In this document: in pieces, positions 49,369 to 58,818 of the stretch
How positions within the stretch are numbered: position 1 is the first letter of the stretch
How the letters are laid out: each line of letters begins with the position of its first letter
NCBI RefSeq assembly: GCF_019424165.1
Contig: NZ_JAHZAA010000003.1
Span: forward strand, 9,515 to 73,514
Source: Desulfovibrio sp.
GTDB lineage: Bacteria > Desulfobacterota > Desulfovibrionia > Desulfovibrionales > Desulfovibrionaceae
Direction of reading: 5' to 3'
Length of the DNA stretch: 64,000 nucleotides
Program-made: the position numbers and the translations under genes
The notes under the pieces: model-generated
Told to the model about the DNA's origin: nothing
What the model saw: only the letters and a program-made list of their open reading frames with translations
Databases searched by the model: none

Positions 49369-50873
49369 TACAGAGCGCCTCCCCTGGCCAGTTCAAGCAG
49401 TGTGCGCGCGCCAAAGGCCGAAGGCCCGGTGGGGCACAGGGGCGTGGGTTTGGAAACCCAGTCCACCCCGGCAATGTCCAGATGCGCCCAGCGCACGCCC
49501 TCCTGAATGAAGTGCTGCAAAAACAGGGCGGCATTGATGGCTCCGCCTTCACGCGGACCCATGTGGCAAATGTCGGCCACGTCGCTTTTCAGTTGCTCCG
49601 CATAGGGCTTCCACAGGGGCAGGGGCCAGTATTCTTCGCCGCATGCGCCTCCGGCCGCGCGGATGCGCTCGGCAAGGTCTGCATCGTCGCTGAAAAGCCC
49701 GGCGATCTGTGTGCCAAGAGCCACGGCGCACGCGCCGGTAAGGGTGGCTATGTCTACCAGGGCGGACGGCGTCCACGTTTTCTGGGCATAGGCCAGCGCA
49801 TCGCACAGGGCAAGGCGGCCTTCGGCATCGGTATTCTGTATTTCCACGCTGTCGCCGTTGGCGGCGCGCACCACGTCGCCGGGGCGCATGGCCCGGCCGC
49901 CGGGCATATTCTCGGCGCAGGCCAGCAGGCCGATGACACGGCGGGGCGCATCTTCCTGGGCCAGCGCGGCCAGGGTGGCCAGCACTGTGGCGGCCCCGGT
50001 CATGTCGGCTTTCATCTGGTGCATGTTGGCGGCAGGCTTGAGGCTGATACCGCCCGTATCAAACGTGATGCCCTTGCCCACAAGAATGAGGGGCTTTTCC
50101 TGCTCATGCCCTTCAGGGGCGTGCTCAAGGATGACAAGACGGGGCGGGCGGCCGGAACCCTGGCCGACGGCCAGCAGGCAGCCCATGTTTTCTTTTTCAA
50201 GCTCGTGCTCGTCAAGCACGGTGCAGGTAAAGCCCTTTTCACGGGCCAGTTCCCGGGCGCGTTCGGCCAGTTTTTCGGGGTACAGCAGGTTGGGCGGCGT
50301 GCTCGCCAGATCGCGGGCAAGCATAACGGCCCAGGCGGCGTTTTCACCCCTGCGGGCGGCGGCATGCGAAGCGTCAGGCACTTCCTGCCCGTCAAAGCCC
50401 AGGGCCAGCCACTGCGGCTCGGCAGGTTCGTCTTTTTCGGCCTTTTTCAGGGCCGTAAAGCGGTAAAGGGCCAGCAGGGCGGCGCACACGCATTCTTCCA
50501 CCAGGCGCTCACGGCCACCGGGCAGGCGGGCCAAGGCCGGTTCGGGCAGGAGGATGGAGCCAAAGCCCTTCTGGCGGCACAACTGCACGGCGGCGCCAAC
50601 AGCCTTGCGGATGCCCGCTGTATCCACCTTTTCGCGGGGGCCGAGGCCCACGGCCAGTACGCGGGGTACGGCGAGTTCGGGGTGGCCGTGCATGAGGGCC
50701 AGTTCACCGGCTTTGCCCTTGAAGTCGCGCAGGGCGGGGGCTATGGCCAGCCAGGGGGCGGCCTTGTCCATCTGGGGGCAAATTTCTGTCAGGACCTCGT
50801 CCTGGCAGACGGGGGCCAGCATGACCTCGCCTTTCCAGTGTTCCGGGCCAAGATTTTGAAAGCGTATGTCCAT
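49368..50873 (-). CDS. pepA: Leucyl aminopeptidase (M17)
   Basis: Cytosolic two-metal aminopeptidase, typically hexameric, removing N-terminal residues from peptides. 501 aa. The C-terminal catalytic domain carries LVGKGITFDTGGISLKP (metal-binding Lys and Asp) and the signature NTDAEGRLALCDAL, with metal ligands Asp and Glu. The N-terminal 170 residues are the variable macro-like domain. The start at 50873 (MDIRFQNL) has GGAG 10 nt upstream; the longer frame from 50891 is possible. Co-transcribed with cobA-hemD, probably without functional link. Confidence 0.94.
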   Translation of the reverse strand: MDIRFQNLGPEHWKGEVMLAPVCQDEVLTEICPQMDKAAPWLAIAPALRDFKGKAGELALMHGHPELAVPRVLAVGLGPREKVDTAGIRKAVGAAVQLCRQKGFGSILLPEPALARLPGGRERLVEECVCAALLALYRFTALKKAEKDEPAEPQWLALGFDGQEVPDASHAAARRGENAAWAVMLARDLASTPPNLLYPEKLAERARELAREKGFTCTVLDEHELEKENMGCLLAVGQGSGRPPRLVILEHAPEGHEQEKPLILVGKGITFDTGGISLKPAANMHQMKADMTGAATVLATLAALAQEDAPRRVIGLLACAENMPGGRAMRPGDVVRAANGDSVEIQNTDAEGRLALCDALAYAQKTWTPSALVDIATLTGACAVALGTQIAGLFSDDADLAERIRAAGGACGEEYWPLPLWKPYAEQLKSDVADICHMGPREGGAINAALFLQHFIQEGVRWAHLDIAGVDWVSKPTPLCPTGPSAFGARTLLELARGGAL

Positions 50874-51201
50874 GGGCTGTATTCTCCTCATATGTGCCGT
50901 ATGTGTGCCGCAAAGATGCGACGGACGGCTGACGGCCTGCCTGATGCGGCGGCCTGTCCGGGTAGGGGAATATACGCTGCCGGGGGCTTTTTGCCAAGGG
51001 CGCGGGATCGCCCCCGGCGGAAAGACGCGCGGTATTTTGCGGCTCCGGGCAGGGTGAACGGCATTTCGGCCGACTCCGGGCGTGTACGGGGCTTGTCAGG
51101 AGGCAACACTGCGGGCATGGTGGGGCATGTTCTTTGCAGCAATGCCGTAAGGCGGCCCTGTGCCGCATTTCCGCGCCATTTTTCTGTCACTGGAAAATCC
51201 T

Positions 51202-52614
51202 ATGCTCGTATATATACATGTTCCCTTTTGCAGCACGCGCTGCCGCTACTGCGCCTTTTATTCCAGCCCGCTGGGGCGCGGGGTGGACCCCGTGTCGTCT
51301 CCGGCCGTGCGCGACTATGTGGATACCCTGTTTATGGAGCTTGCCCACTGGGGTGACCGGCTGGGCGGCAGCCCGGTGCAGACGGTATTTTTCGGCGGCG
51401 GCACGCCAAGCCTTTTGCCGCCGCGCGTCATAGCTCTGGTTATGGAGCGCCTGGGGCGCTACTTTACGCTGGCTCCCAAAGCCGAGGTAACGCTTGAGGC
51501 CAACCCGGAATCCCTGCGGGGCGGACACCGCGTGGCCCAGTATCTTGATGCGGGCGTCAACCGTCTTTCCATCGGTATACAAAGCCTTGATGAGGGCATG
51601 CTGCGCATGCTGGGCCGCCCGCACAAGGCGCAGGACAGTCTGCATGCGGCCTTTCTTGCGCGCGAAGCCGGCTGTGCCAATATCAATGTGGATCTCATGT
51701 GGGGGCTGCCGGGACAGAGCGTGCGCCAGTGGCTGCAAACCCTCAAGGACGTCATGCGCATGAGCCCGGACCACATTTCGGCCTACGGGCTGACTCTTGA
51801 GCCGGGTACGCCGCTGGAGCTGGACGTGGAGGAAGGCCGCCTTATGCTGCCGCCGGAACGCGACCAGAACATCATGTTTATGGAGGGCGCGGCCCTGCTG
51901 GAACAGCACGGCTATCTGCACTACGAAATATCCAATTTTGCCCGTATGGGCTTTCAGTGCCGTCATAATCTGGGCTACTGGGAAGGGGAGGACTACCTGG
52001 GCCTGGGGCCTTCGGCCACGTCCACCATCGGCGGCCGCCGCTGGACCAATCCGGCCGGCCAGAAAGCCTGGGACGCGCGCACCCGCGAGGGCAGCCTCGG
52101 GCAGGATGTGGAAGAGCTGACGCCACAGACCCGTGTACTGGAACTGCTCATGTTGCGCCTGCGCACGACGCGGGGGCTGCGCGTGAAAGCCTACCGTGAG
52201 ATGACCGGCAGGGATTTTGTGCGCGACCACCAGCGGCTGGTGCAGGCTCTGCATGAAAACGGGCTTATACGTATCCGCAACGGCTATCTGCGGCTGACGC
52301 GCAGCGGCATGCTGGTGTCCAATTCCATTCTGAGCAATCTTTTCGCCCGCACGCGTGAAGTGCTCCGGCATGGCCTTGCGCCCGGGGCGCGGCCCGATGC
52401 CATGCCTGCCGTCGGGGCGGGCAGCGGCAGCCTGGGCGCGGCCCTGCTGGCGGAAGGGGGCGCAGTGCCAGCGTCGCCATTGTCGCAGCCTGGGCAGGGC
52501 GGGGAACAGGGACCGGTGGAAAATGTCATGGCTCCGGCCGGAGCGCTGGGCCACAAGAGAAAGACGGCCCGCAAGGAGCCGGAAATACGAACCGTGCAGT
52601 GGCCCAGAGCCTGA
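51202..52614 (+). CDS. hemW: Radical-SAM haem chaperone HemW-like
   Basis: Radical-SAM protein of the HemN/HemW family. It opens MLVYIHVPFCSTRCRYCAFY, the CxxxCxxC cluster motif, followed by TVFFGGGTPSLLPP, EANPESL, RLSIGIQSLDEGML and DLMWGLPGQS, all HemW hallmarks. It lacks the extra N-terminal part of true oxygen-independent coproporphyrinogen oxidase HemN, so a haem-chaperone role is more likely. 470 aa against about 380: the last 80 residues are a Gly/Ala/Pro tail ending in basic residues. The start at 51202 puts the cluster motif near residue 10 as in the family. Divergent from pepA. Confidence 0.92.
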   Translation: MLVYIHVPFCSTRCRYCAFYSSPLGRGVDPVSSPAVRDYVDTLFMELAHWGDRLGGSPVQTVFFGGGTPSLLPPRVIALVMERLGRYFTLAPKAEVTLEANPESLRGGHRVAQYLDAGVNRLSIGIQSLDEGMLRMLGRPHKAQDSLHAAFLAREAGCANINVDLMWGLPGQSVRQWLQTLKDVMRMSPDHISAYGLTLEPGTPLELDVEEGRLMLPPERDQNIMFMEGAALLEQHGYLHYEISNFARMGFQCRHNLGYWEGEDYLGLGPSATSTIGGRRWTNPAGQKAWDARTREGSLGQDVEELTPQTRVLELLMLRLRTTRGLRVKAYREMTGRDFVRDHQRLVQALHENGLIRIRNGYLRLTRSGMLVSNSILSNLFARTREVLRHGLAPGARPDAMPAVGAGSGSLGAALLAEGGAVPASPLSQPGQGGEQGPVENVMAPAGALGHKRKTARKEPEIRTVQWPRA

Positions 52615-52962
52615 CTGTATCCGTCCTGTGGATTGTGCGGAGATGCCGCCCGATGTGCCTGAAGCCGCGTTGCAGCGGCGCATGGACGCGGGCGAGTGTT
52701 GCGCCGGGCTAGGATATGCCGGTACGCGGGGAGGCGGCAGCGCGAGCCTGCTGTACGCCCGCCTTGAGCCGCTCTGGCGGGCGGCATGTGTAAAGGCGTG
52801 CCACGACGCCGCAGGTGCGGTTGATCTGCGCGCGTAATCGCAGCGTGGCCCTGCCTTGAACCTTGCGCCGTGAGAACTAGAGCAGAATGGTCATGTTGAA
52901 ATTGCTCTGGTAACTGCGTGAGCTGGCGGCCATACAGGCGCAGGTGCGGCTTACTTGCGCCG
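52615..52962. other. Intergenic with a dispersed repeat
   Basis: About 350 bases between the convergent hemW and Nudix genes. It holds copy 2 of the dispersed repeat (52878-52923) and several GC-rich dyads. No gene is supported. Confidence 0.45.
52878..52923 (+). repeat. Dispersed intergenic repeat, copy 2
   Basis: TAGAGCA, TTGAAATTGC, CTG and ACTGCGTGAGC in the same order and spacing as at 46693-46734, with a few extra bases after the first block. Confidence 0.6.
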
Positions 52963-53382
52963 TTAGGCGCCGTTCAGCCTGTCGAGGGCCAGCAACTGTT
53001 CAAGCACACCGGAATCTGCGGGCAAAAAGTCCAGCGCCGGGGCCTCGTCAGGACTGATCCAGCGCAGGTTCTGCCCTTCGGCGGGGCATGGCTCGCCGGA
53101 AAAATCGGTAACGTGAAAGAAATACAGGCGCACATTGAGCTTGCGGTCGGCGTAGCAATGCTCCACGCACTGCCAGTAGCTGGCCTCACGCACACCTATG
53201 CCCAACTCTTCAGCCAGTTCCCGCTTGAGTGCTTCTTCAGGGCTTTCATCACCTTCTATCTTGCCGCCGGGAAATTCCCAGTAGCCTTCCATAACCTTGT
53301 TGGTGGGGCGTTGCGAGGCCAGAAAGTGTCCGCCGCGCCAGATGATGCCCGCCGCCACGTCGATGGTTTGCGTGTTGTCCAT
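52963..53382 (-). CDS. MutT-type Nudix hydrolase
   Basis: 139-aa Nudix protein, most likely an 8-oxo-dGTP diphosphatase that cleans oxidised nucleotides. The Nudix box reads GGKIEGDESPEEALKRELAE followed by ELGI, matching Gx5Ex7REUxEExGU in full. The N-terminus (TIDVAAGIIWRGGHFLASQR) and WEFPGGKIEG are MutT-like. The start at 53382 (AAGGA upstream) was chosen because the longer frame upstream is non-family sequence overlapping the next gene. No Nudix-linked partner domain. Confidence 0.92.
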   Translation of the reverse strand: MDNTQTIDVAAGIIWRGGHFLASQRPTNKVMEGYWEFPGGKIEGDESPEEALKRELAEELGIGVREASYWQCVEHCYADRKLNVRLYFFHVTDFSGEPCPAEGQNLRWISPDEAPALDFLPADSGVLEQLLALDRLNGA

Positions 53383-53558
53383 TCCGGATATTTTCCTTTG
53401 CACCTGACTGATCCGGGCGTACCGCGCTGGGCCGTGCCTTGCAGACGGCCCTGGACCGGCCGCAAGATGCCTGTCAAGGGCAGTGCGGCAGGCGCCTTGC
53501 TGCGGTGCGGCCATGTCGCACGGAGCCGCAAGCAGGCCACGAGCCTTGCCAGCCTGGA

Positions 53559-55568
53559 TCAGTCTTCTGTATTCCACCGTGCGCGCACGGCTTCCATGCG
53601 CTCGTCAAGAGCGGTCATTTCCTCAAAGATGTCTTCGCCGCGTTTTTTGCAGGCTTCAAAACTCTTCAGCAGTTCCGCAGCTTTTCCGTGATCGGCGTAG
53701 ACGTCGGGGTCGGCCAGTTGGGCCTCCACCGTACCCTGCTTTTCAAGCACCCCGGTAAGTTCTTTTTCCAGGGCATCATACTTGCTTTGCAGAGGCTTGA
53801 TTTCCTTGTGCAGGGCGTTGCGCTTTTCAGCCTGTTCGCGTTTGAGGCGTTTTTGCTCTTCGCGCGAAAGGTTTTGCGCCAGAACCTCCTGCGCCAGATC
53901 GCCCGAGGCGCTCCGGCCGGAGGCCGCACCGCCGGAAGCGGCCGGGGCCGTTTGCCCCGTACCTGCCATGCGGGCGCGGCGCTCGGCGTCATATGCGGCA
54001 AAATCCGAGAACACAGTCAGGCCGTTTTTGTCAAGCTCCCACGCTTCAGCGCCCACCTGGGAGAGCAGCCAGCGGTCGTGGGCCACCATAAGCAGGGTGC
54101 CTGTGAATTTTTGCAGGGCCGACACAAGTGCTTCGCGGCTTTCAAGGTCCAGATGGTTGGTTGGTTCGTCCAGCAGCAGAAAGTTGCAGCGCTTCAGAAA
54201 CAGGCTTGCCAGCACAAGGCGGCTTTTTTCGCCGCCTGAAAGGCCGCTGACCTGACGGTCAAAGTATTCCTGCCCCAGCATGAACAGCCCGAGCACGCTC
54301 ATAAGCTCTTCTTCTGTGGTGCGGGGGTCGGACAGGCGGCGGATTTCGCCAAGCACTGTGGTGTCGCCGCGCAGGGTGTCCATCTGGTGCTGGGTATAGT
54401 AGCCCAGCCGCACCTGGGACGAGGTGACCATATTGCCACCGCAGCGTTCAAGACTGCCTGCCAGCAGTTTGAGCAGGGTGGACTTGCCACAGCCGTTGTG
54501 CCCCACCAGGGCGATACGCTGGCCGCGATACAGGGCGAAGCTCAGTGGCGGCCACATTTTTTTGCCGTCGGTGAAGTGAAAGTCCAGGTCTGCGGCAGAG
54601 AGTACGATTTTTTCAGAATGCGGCGCTTCGGGCCAGGTAAAGTTCAGCTCTTTACGTTTGGGTTCCGGCCGGTAGTCTTCCAGCTCTTTTTCAAGCTTTT
54701 TCGCCATCTTCTGACGCGATCCGGCCTGACGGGCCTTGGTGGCCTTGGCGCGGAAGCGCTCCACAAAGGCCATTTTGCGGTCAAGTTCGTCCTTGAGGGC
54801 GCGGGCTTCGCGTTCGCGCTGGGCGTTATACTCGTCCTGAAGGGTCAGAAACTGGGTATAGGTGGCCTTGCGGAATACGGGGCGCGACAGGCCGAGGTAA
54901 AGCACATGCGTACCCACCGTGTCCATAAAACGGCGGTCGTGCGCCACAAAGACCAGCGCGCCCTTGAAGTCCAGCAGAAAGGACTCCAGCCACTCCACGG
55001 CTTCCATATCCAGATGGTTGGTGGGTTCGTCCAGCAGGAGCACGTCGGCCCCGGCAGTGAGTACGCGGGCCAGCTTGGCGCGCTCGCGCCAGCCGCCGGA
55101 AAGCTCCCGCAGGGTGCGGTGCCACTTGCGCTCGGCAAAGCCAAGACCCGAAAGCACAGCCTTGGCCCGGTGCTCGGGATTATAGCCGTAACGCGCTTCA
55201 AGTTCGCTCTGCCGGTGCATGAGTTCGGTCAGCAGGGACTCGTCCTTGCTGGCGGCGGCATCTTCCCACTGTGCCCAAAAATCGTTCCAGTCATGCAGCA
55301 CATCCAGCACATAGGTCAGCAGGGGCGTGTCCAGGGCTTCTTCTGAAAGCTCCTGCTCCACATAGCCCATGCGGCAGCCGCGCGGCAGTATGACACGGCC
55401 GCCGTCCGGGGCATCCACCCCGGCCAGCAGGCGCAAAAGCGTGGATTTGCCCGTGCCGTTGGGACCGCACACGCACAGACGCACACCAGAATCGACCTCC
55501 AGCGAGAAATTGCTGAAAATATCCCGGCCACCAAATGATTTGGAAAGTTCCTGAATCGTTATTTTCAC
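53559..55568 (-). CDS. ABC-F ATPase, YheS/Uup type
   Basis: Soluble tandem ABC ATPase without membrane domains, 669 aa, of the ABC-F family that acts on ribosomes. First NBD: GPNGTGKSTLLRLL, LSGGWRERAKLARVL, LLLDEPTNHLDMEA. Second NBD: GHNGCGKSTLLKLL, LSGGEKSRLVLASLF, LLLDEPTNHLDLES. The arm and linker between them (near residues 245-315) are Lys/Arg-rich. The C-terminus is a charged coiled coil of about 130 residues after an Ala/Ser/Gly stretch. The Uup or YheS subgroup cannot be told by eye. The last gene of the minus-strand set beginning at pyrD; overlaps the epimerase stop by 4 nt. Confidence 0.93.
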   Translation of the reverse strand: MKITIQELSKSFGGRDIFSNFSLEVDSGVRLCVCGPNGTGKSTLLRLLAGVDAPDGGRVILPRGCRMGYVEQELSEEALDTPLLTYVLDVLHDWNDFWAQWEDAAASKDESLLTELMHRQSELEARYGYNPEHRAKAVLSGLGFAERKWHRTLRELSGGWRERAKLARVLTAGADVLLLDEPTNHLDMEAVEWLESFLLDFKGALVFVAHDRRFMDTVGTHVLYLGLSRPVFRKATYTQFLTLQDEYNAQREREARALKDELDRKMAFVERFRAKATKARQAGSRQKMAKKLEKELEDYRPEPKRKELNFTWPEAPHSEKIVLSAADLDFHFTDGKKMWPPLSFALYRGQRIALVGHNGCGKSTLLKLLAGSLERCGGNMVTSSQVRLGYYTQHQMDTLRGDTTVLGEIRRLSDPRTTEEELMSVLGLFMLGQEYFDRQVSGLSGGEKSRLVLASLFLKRCNFLLLDEPTNHLDLESREALVSALQKFTGTLLMVAHDRWLLSQVGAEAWELDKNGLTVFSDFAAYDAERRARMAGTGQTAPAASGGAASGRSASGDLAQEVLAQNLSREEQKRLKREQAEKRNALHKEIKPLQSKYDALEKELTGVLEKQGTVEAQLADPDVYADHGKAAELLKSFEACKKRGEDIFEEMTALDERMEAVRARWNTED

Positions 55569-56761
55569 AACCAGCCCTCACGGCGGTAGCCTTCTACGGC
55601 TTCTTTCATTCCCGCCTCAAGGCTCATGCACGGCGTGAAACCAAGTTCGCGCCGTATGCGGCTGCTGTTGCACAGCCAGCCCGCCTGACGGGCTTCGCGG
55701 TATTTGTCCATATTCCAGTTGGGTGCGCGGCGCAGGCGGCCGCCGAAGCGGGCGGGCAACCGGGCCAGCAGGGCATCGGCCATAATGCCGAAAGCCGACG
55801 ACAGCCCGGCGGTGAGCGCCATGACGGGCAGGGGCATGCGGATGACGCGCACCCGGCGCGGTTCGCGCTCAAGGGCTTTGTCCACCGCAGCGCCCATGGC
55901 GCGGCAAAAGCCGCTCATGGTGTGCTCCTGGCCGTCGCTGAGGTGGTAGACGCCCGTTGCTTCGGCGCGGCAGGCGCAAATGACGGCCTGCCCCATGTCA
56001 CGGGCATGCACGGCGCTGACGGGAAATTCCCGCCCTGCGCCGGGGCTGACAGCCAGACCGGACATGACGCCCTTGAACACGGGCAGCAGGCCCTTGTCGC
56101 CGGAGCCATAGATGATGGGCGGGCGCAGGGTGACCAGGCGGTCGCCCAGGGCGCGGCCCAGGATCTGCTCGGTAAGCATTTTTGACCAGCCGTATGCGGA
56201 AACGGGTGAGGGCGGCGCGTCGTCTTCCACGCCGGGGGCTGTGCCGCAGGGGCCGGTGGCCGCCAGGCTGGACACCAGCACAAAACGCCGTATGCCTTTG
56301 CGCCCGTCATTTTTACCGGTATGCGCGGCCCTGTCGGCCTGCATGACGGCATCGGCCAGGCTGCGGGCGGCGCGGGCATTGGCACGCAGATAGTCCTGCC
56401 AGCCCAGGCCGAAAAGCAGGGCGGCCATGTGTATGACCATATCCTGCCCCTCAAGGGCCTCGGCCAGGCCGCGCCCGCTGGCGAGATCCGCCTGGGCCAC
56501 GGCCACGCCTTGCGGCAGGTGGGCAATGTGCGAGCTTGAGCGCGTGAGGCAGGTCACCTGCGCCCCGGCTTCAAGCAGTTGCGGCAACAGATGCCGCCCC
56601 ACAAAGCCGGTTCCGCCTGTGAGCAGAACCCTGACGCCCGTGAGATGGCCGGCGTTGGCGCAGCCTGCATGCTGCCCCGGCTGATAGGCTTGTCCGGGGG
56701 CGGTCGTGCCTGAAAAATCAGAGGATGTTTTCATACCTGTACCGTGAGCCGCCGCGTTCAT
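55565..56761 (-). CDS. NAD-dependent epimerase/dehydratase (extended SDR)
   Basis: 398-aa extended short-chain dehydrogenase. The NAD-binding motif VLLTGGTGFVGRHLLPQLL starts near residue 44, after a Gly/Ala-rich leader. The catalytic triad shows Ser in VLVSSLAATG and Tyr/Lys in SAYGWSKML. LRPPIIYGSGDKG is a family segment. Related to sugar-nucleotide epimerases and 3-beta-hydroxysteroid-type dehydrogenases; the substrate is not predictable. An internal ATG (MKTSSDF) is an alternative start. It overlaps both neighbours by ATGA-type junctions, implying tight co-translation. Confidence 0.88.
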   Translation of the reverse strand: MNAAAHGTGMKTSSDFSGTTAPGQAYQPGQHAGCANAGHLTGVRVLLTGGTGFVGRHLLPQLLEAGAQVTCLTRSSSHIAHLPQGVAVAQADLASGRGLAEALEGQDMVIHMAALLFGLGWQDYLRANARAARSLADAVMQADRAAHTGKNDGRKGIRRFVLVSSLAATGPCGTAPGVEDDAPPSPVSAYGWSKMLTEQILGRALGDRLVTLRPPIIYGSGDKGLLPVFKGVMSGLAVSPGAGREFPVSAVHARDMGQAVICACRAEATGVYHLSDGQEHTMSGFCRAMGAAVDKALEREPRRVRVIRMPLPVMALTAGLSSAFGIMADALLARLPARFGGRLRRAPNWNMDKYREARQAGWLCNSSRIRRELGFTPCMSLEAGMKEAVEGYRREGWL

Positions 56762-57888
56762 GCCCCGATCTCCCTGCGGTAGATGCGGTAGCGCTTGGTG
56801 AGGCGGCCTGAAAAATCTTCGATAAGATCGTTGACGGCCACGTTGTCTTCAAGGACCCACGAGGCTTCGACCCACTGAAAGTCCGGGTTCTGATGGGCTT
56901 TTTCCATCAGATAGTCCAGCAAAAGCAGGGGCAGGCCCATGAGCCGGAATTCTTCACGGATGCCGAAAAGAATGATGCGGTAGCCGCCGCGTATTTCGGA
57001 GCGCGCCTGCCACCAGTGCCACGGCGCTGTAATCCCCAGTTTGCCGTTGAGGCGCCGCAGCAGGGGGGCCATGTCGGGCAGGGCAACCATGCCCGCAGCC
57101 GGTTTGCCGTTGTGGAAAAAGAGCACGAAAAAATCCGTGTCCAGCACGGCCTTGAGTTCTTTGACGTGCTGTTCGGCTTCGGCGTCCGACAAGGGTGAGA
57201 AACCCCAGTTCTGCGCCCACGACTCCTTGTACAGGGTAAACATGTCGCGGATGTCTTGGGTCAGCGTAGCCTTGCCGGAAGTGCGACAGGTGAAATGCCC
57301 TTCTTTTTTGAGGCGGGTCACTTCTTCGTGGAGCCATTCCGGCGGGTTGAAATTTTTTCTTTCTATAAGATAGGCAAAAAGATCCTGCTCCTTGCGCAGA
57401 TGCCAGCTTTCAAGCAGTTCCGCATAGTAGGGCGGGTTCCAGGGCATCATGATGGTGGGGGCAAGTTCAAAGCCGTCCACCAGCAGGCCGCAGGTATAGT
57501 TGGTGGAGGGGTTCAGCGGCCCGCGCATAAAGGTCATCCCCTGGGCTGCCAGCCAGTTTTTGGCGGCATCCAGCAGGGCATGGGCGGCTTCGCGGTCATT
57601 TTCGCACTCAAAAAAGCCGAAAGCGCCGCAGGTTTCGCCTGCGTATGCATTATACTTATCGTCAATAATGGCGGCGATGCGCCCCACGGGCCGTCCGTCG
57701 CGCAGGGCCAGAAAAAGCCTGCGGCGGGCGTTTTCCCAAAAGGGATGCTGACCCGGCGTGAGCAGTTCCCGCTCCTGGCTTTTTATGGGCGGCGTCCATA
57801 GGGGGCTTTGGGCGTAAATGCTCCAGGGCAGGTCCATAAACTGGCCTGTTTCCGCCTCGGACCGGGCTGCAATGACGTTAAGCGACAT
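56758..57888 (-). CDS. GNAT-like acyltransferase-fold protein
   Basis: 376 aa. The whole protein is a likely double GNAT fold of the YghO type. The first half contains LALRDGRPVGRIAAIID and AFGFFECENDREAAHALLDA, typical of an acetyltransferase start. The second half contains FFVLFFHNGKPAAGMVALP and WVEASWVLEDNVAVNDLIE. The biochemical role is unknown. The gene lies 3 bases after the pyrD stop and overlaps the epimerase by 4 nt, so it belongs to that operon. Specific substrate cannot be assigned. Confidence 0.8.
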   Translation of the reverse strand: MSLNVIAARSEAETGQFMDLPWSIYAQSPLWTPPIKSQERELLTPGQHPFWENARRRLFLALRDGRPVGRIAAIIDDKYNAYAGETCGAFGFFECENDREAAHALLDAAKNWLAAQGMTFMRGPLNPSTNYTCGLLVDGFELAPTIMMPWNPPYYAELLESWHLRKEQDLFAYLIERKNFNPPEWLHEEVTRLKKEGHFTCRTSGKATLTQDIRDMFTLYKESWAQNWGFSPLSDAEAEQHVKELKAVLDTDFFVLFFHNGKPAAGMVALPDMAPLLRRLNGKLGITAPWHWWQARSEIRGGYRIILFGIREEFRLMGLPLLLLDYLMEKAHQNPDFQWVEASWVLEDNVAVNDLIEDFSGRLTKRYRIYRREIGA

Positions 57889-57891
57889 GAA

Positions 57892-58818
57892 TCAGTCCAC
57901 TTGCAGGCTGCCGCGCAGCTCTTCCAGCGAGGTGATGCCCAGGCGCTCGCAGGCTTCGGGCAGTTGCTGCACAAGGTCAAAAACGCAGTCCGGCCGCATG
58001 AAGCTTGCCGTGCCGATCTGAACCGCGTGCGCACCCGCCAGGATGAATTCCAGCACGTCTTCCACGCAGGAGATGCCGCCCACGCCGATTACAGGAATCT
58101 TGACCGCGCGGGCCACCTGCCACACGCAGCGCAGGGCCACAGGCTTGATGGCCGGGCCGGAAAGCCCGCCCACCACGTTTGCCAGCGAAGGACGGCGGGT
58201 TTGCAGGTTCACGGCCATACCCAGCAGGGTGTTGATGCAGGAGATGCTGTCTGCCCCGGCGTCTTCCGCAGCGCGCGCCATAACCGTGATGTCGGTGACG
58301 TTGGGCGAAAGCTTGACCATGATGTGCTTGTCGGGGGCCGCGTGGCGCACGATGGACGTGACCTGGGCGATCATGCCCGGGTCCTGGCCGAAGGCCACGC
58401 CGCCTTCGCGCACGTTGGGGCAGGACACGTTCACTTCCAGGGCGGCCACGCCTTCCTCATGGTTGAGGCGGGCGGCCAGACGGCCGAATTCTTCGGCAGA
58501 AGAAGCATAAATATTGGCGATAACGGCCGTTTCCTGCCAGGGCAGCAGCGGAAGCTTTTGCTTGCAAAAGACATCCACGCCGTCATTTTGCAGGCCAACG
58601 GCATTGAGCATGCCGGAGACGGTCTCCACGATGCGCGGGGTGGGATTGCCCTCGCGCGGCTCGAGGGAAAGCCCCTTGACCACCATGCCGCCAAGACCGG
58701 CAAGGTCGCCGTAGCTGGCGAATTCCACACCGTAGCCAAACGTGCCGGAAGCCGTAAGTATGGGATTTTTGATGGGCAGATCGTGCGTTTGCCCGTTCAG
58801 CGTAACAGAAAGATCCAT
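57892..58818 (-). CDS. pyrD: Dihydroorotate dehydrogenase B, catalytic subunit
   Basis: Oxidises dihydroorotate to orotate in pyrimidine synthesis. A class 1B enzyme that works with an electron-transfer subunit PyrK and uses NAD+. 308 aa. LPIKNPILTASGTFGYG is the N-terminus, FMN binding covers VIANIYASSAEEF, VNVSCPNVREGG has the catalytic Cys, IMVKLSPNV follows, and GVGGISCVEDVLEFILAGA binds the FMN phosphate. The ATG at 58818 has GGAGAA upstream. The far longer open frame upstream is non-family sequence. Its partner pyrK lies 675 bases away. Confidence 0.95.
   Translation of the reverse strand: MDLSVTLNGQTHDLPIKNPILTASGTFGYGVEFASYGDLAGLGGMVVKGLSLEPREGNPTPRIVETVSGMLNAVGLQNDGVDVFCKQKLPLLPWQETAVIANIYASSAEEFGRLAARLNHEEGVAALEVNVSCPNVREGGVAFGQDPGMIAQVTSIVRHAAPDKHIMVKLSPNVTDITVMARAAEDAGADSISCINTLLGMAVNLQTRRPSLANVVGGLSGPAIKPVALRCVWQVARAVKIPVIGVGGISCVEDVLEFILAGAHAVQIGTASFMRPDCVFDLVQQLPEACERLGITSLEELRGSLQVD

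Noticed and set aside
47860..49506. 548-aa plus-strand frame opposite cobA-hemD
   Set aside because: Antisense frame with Gly/His/Ala-rich text; the minus strand carries clear enzyme motifs.
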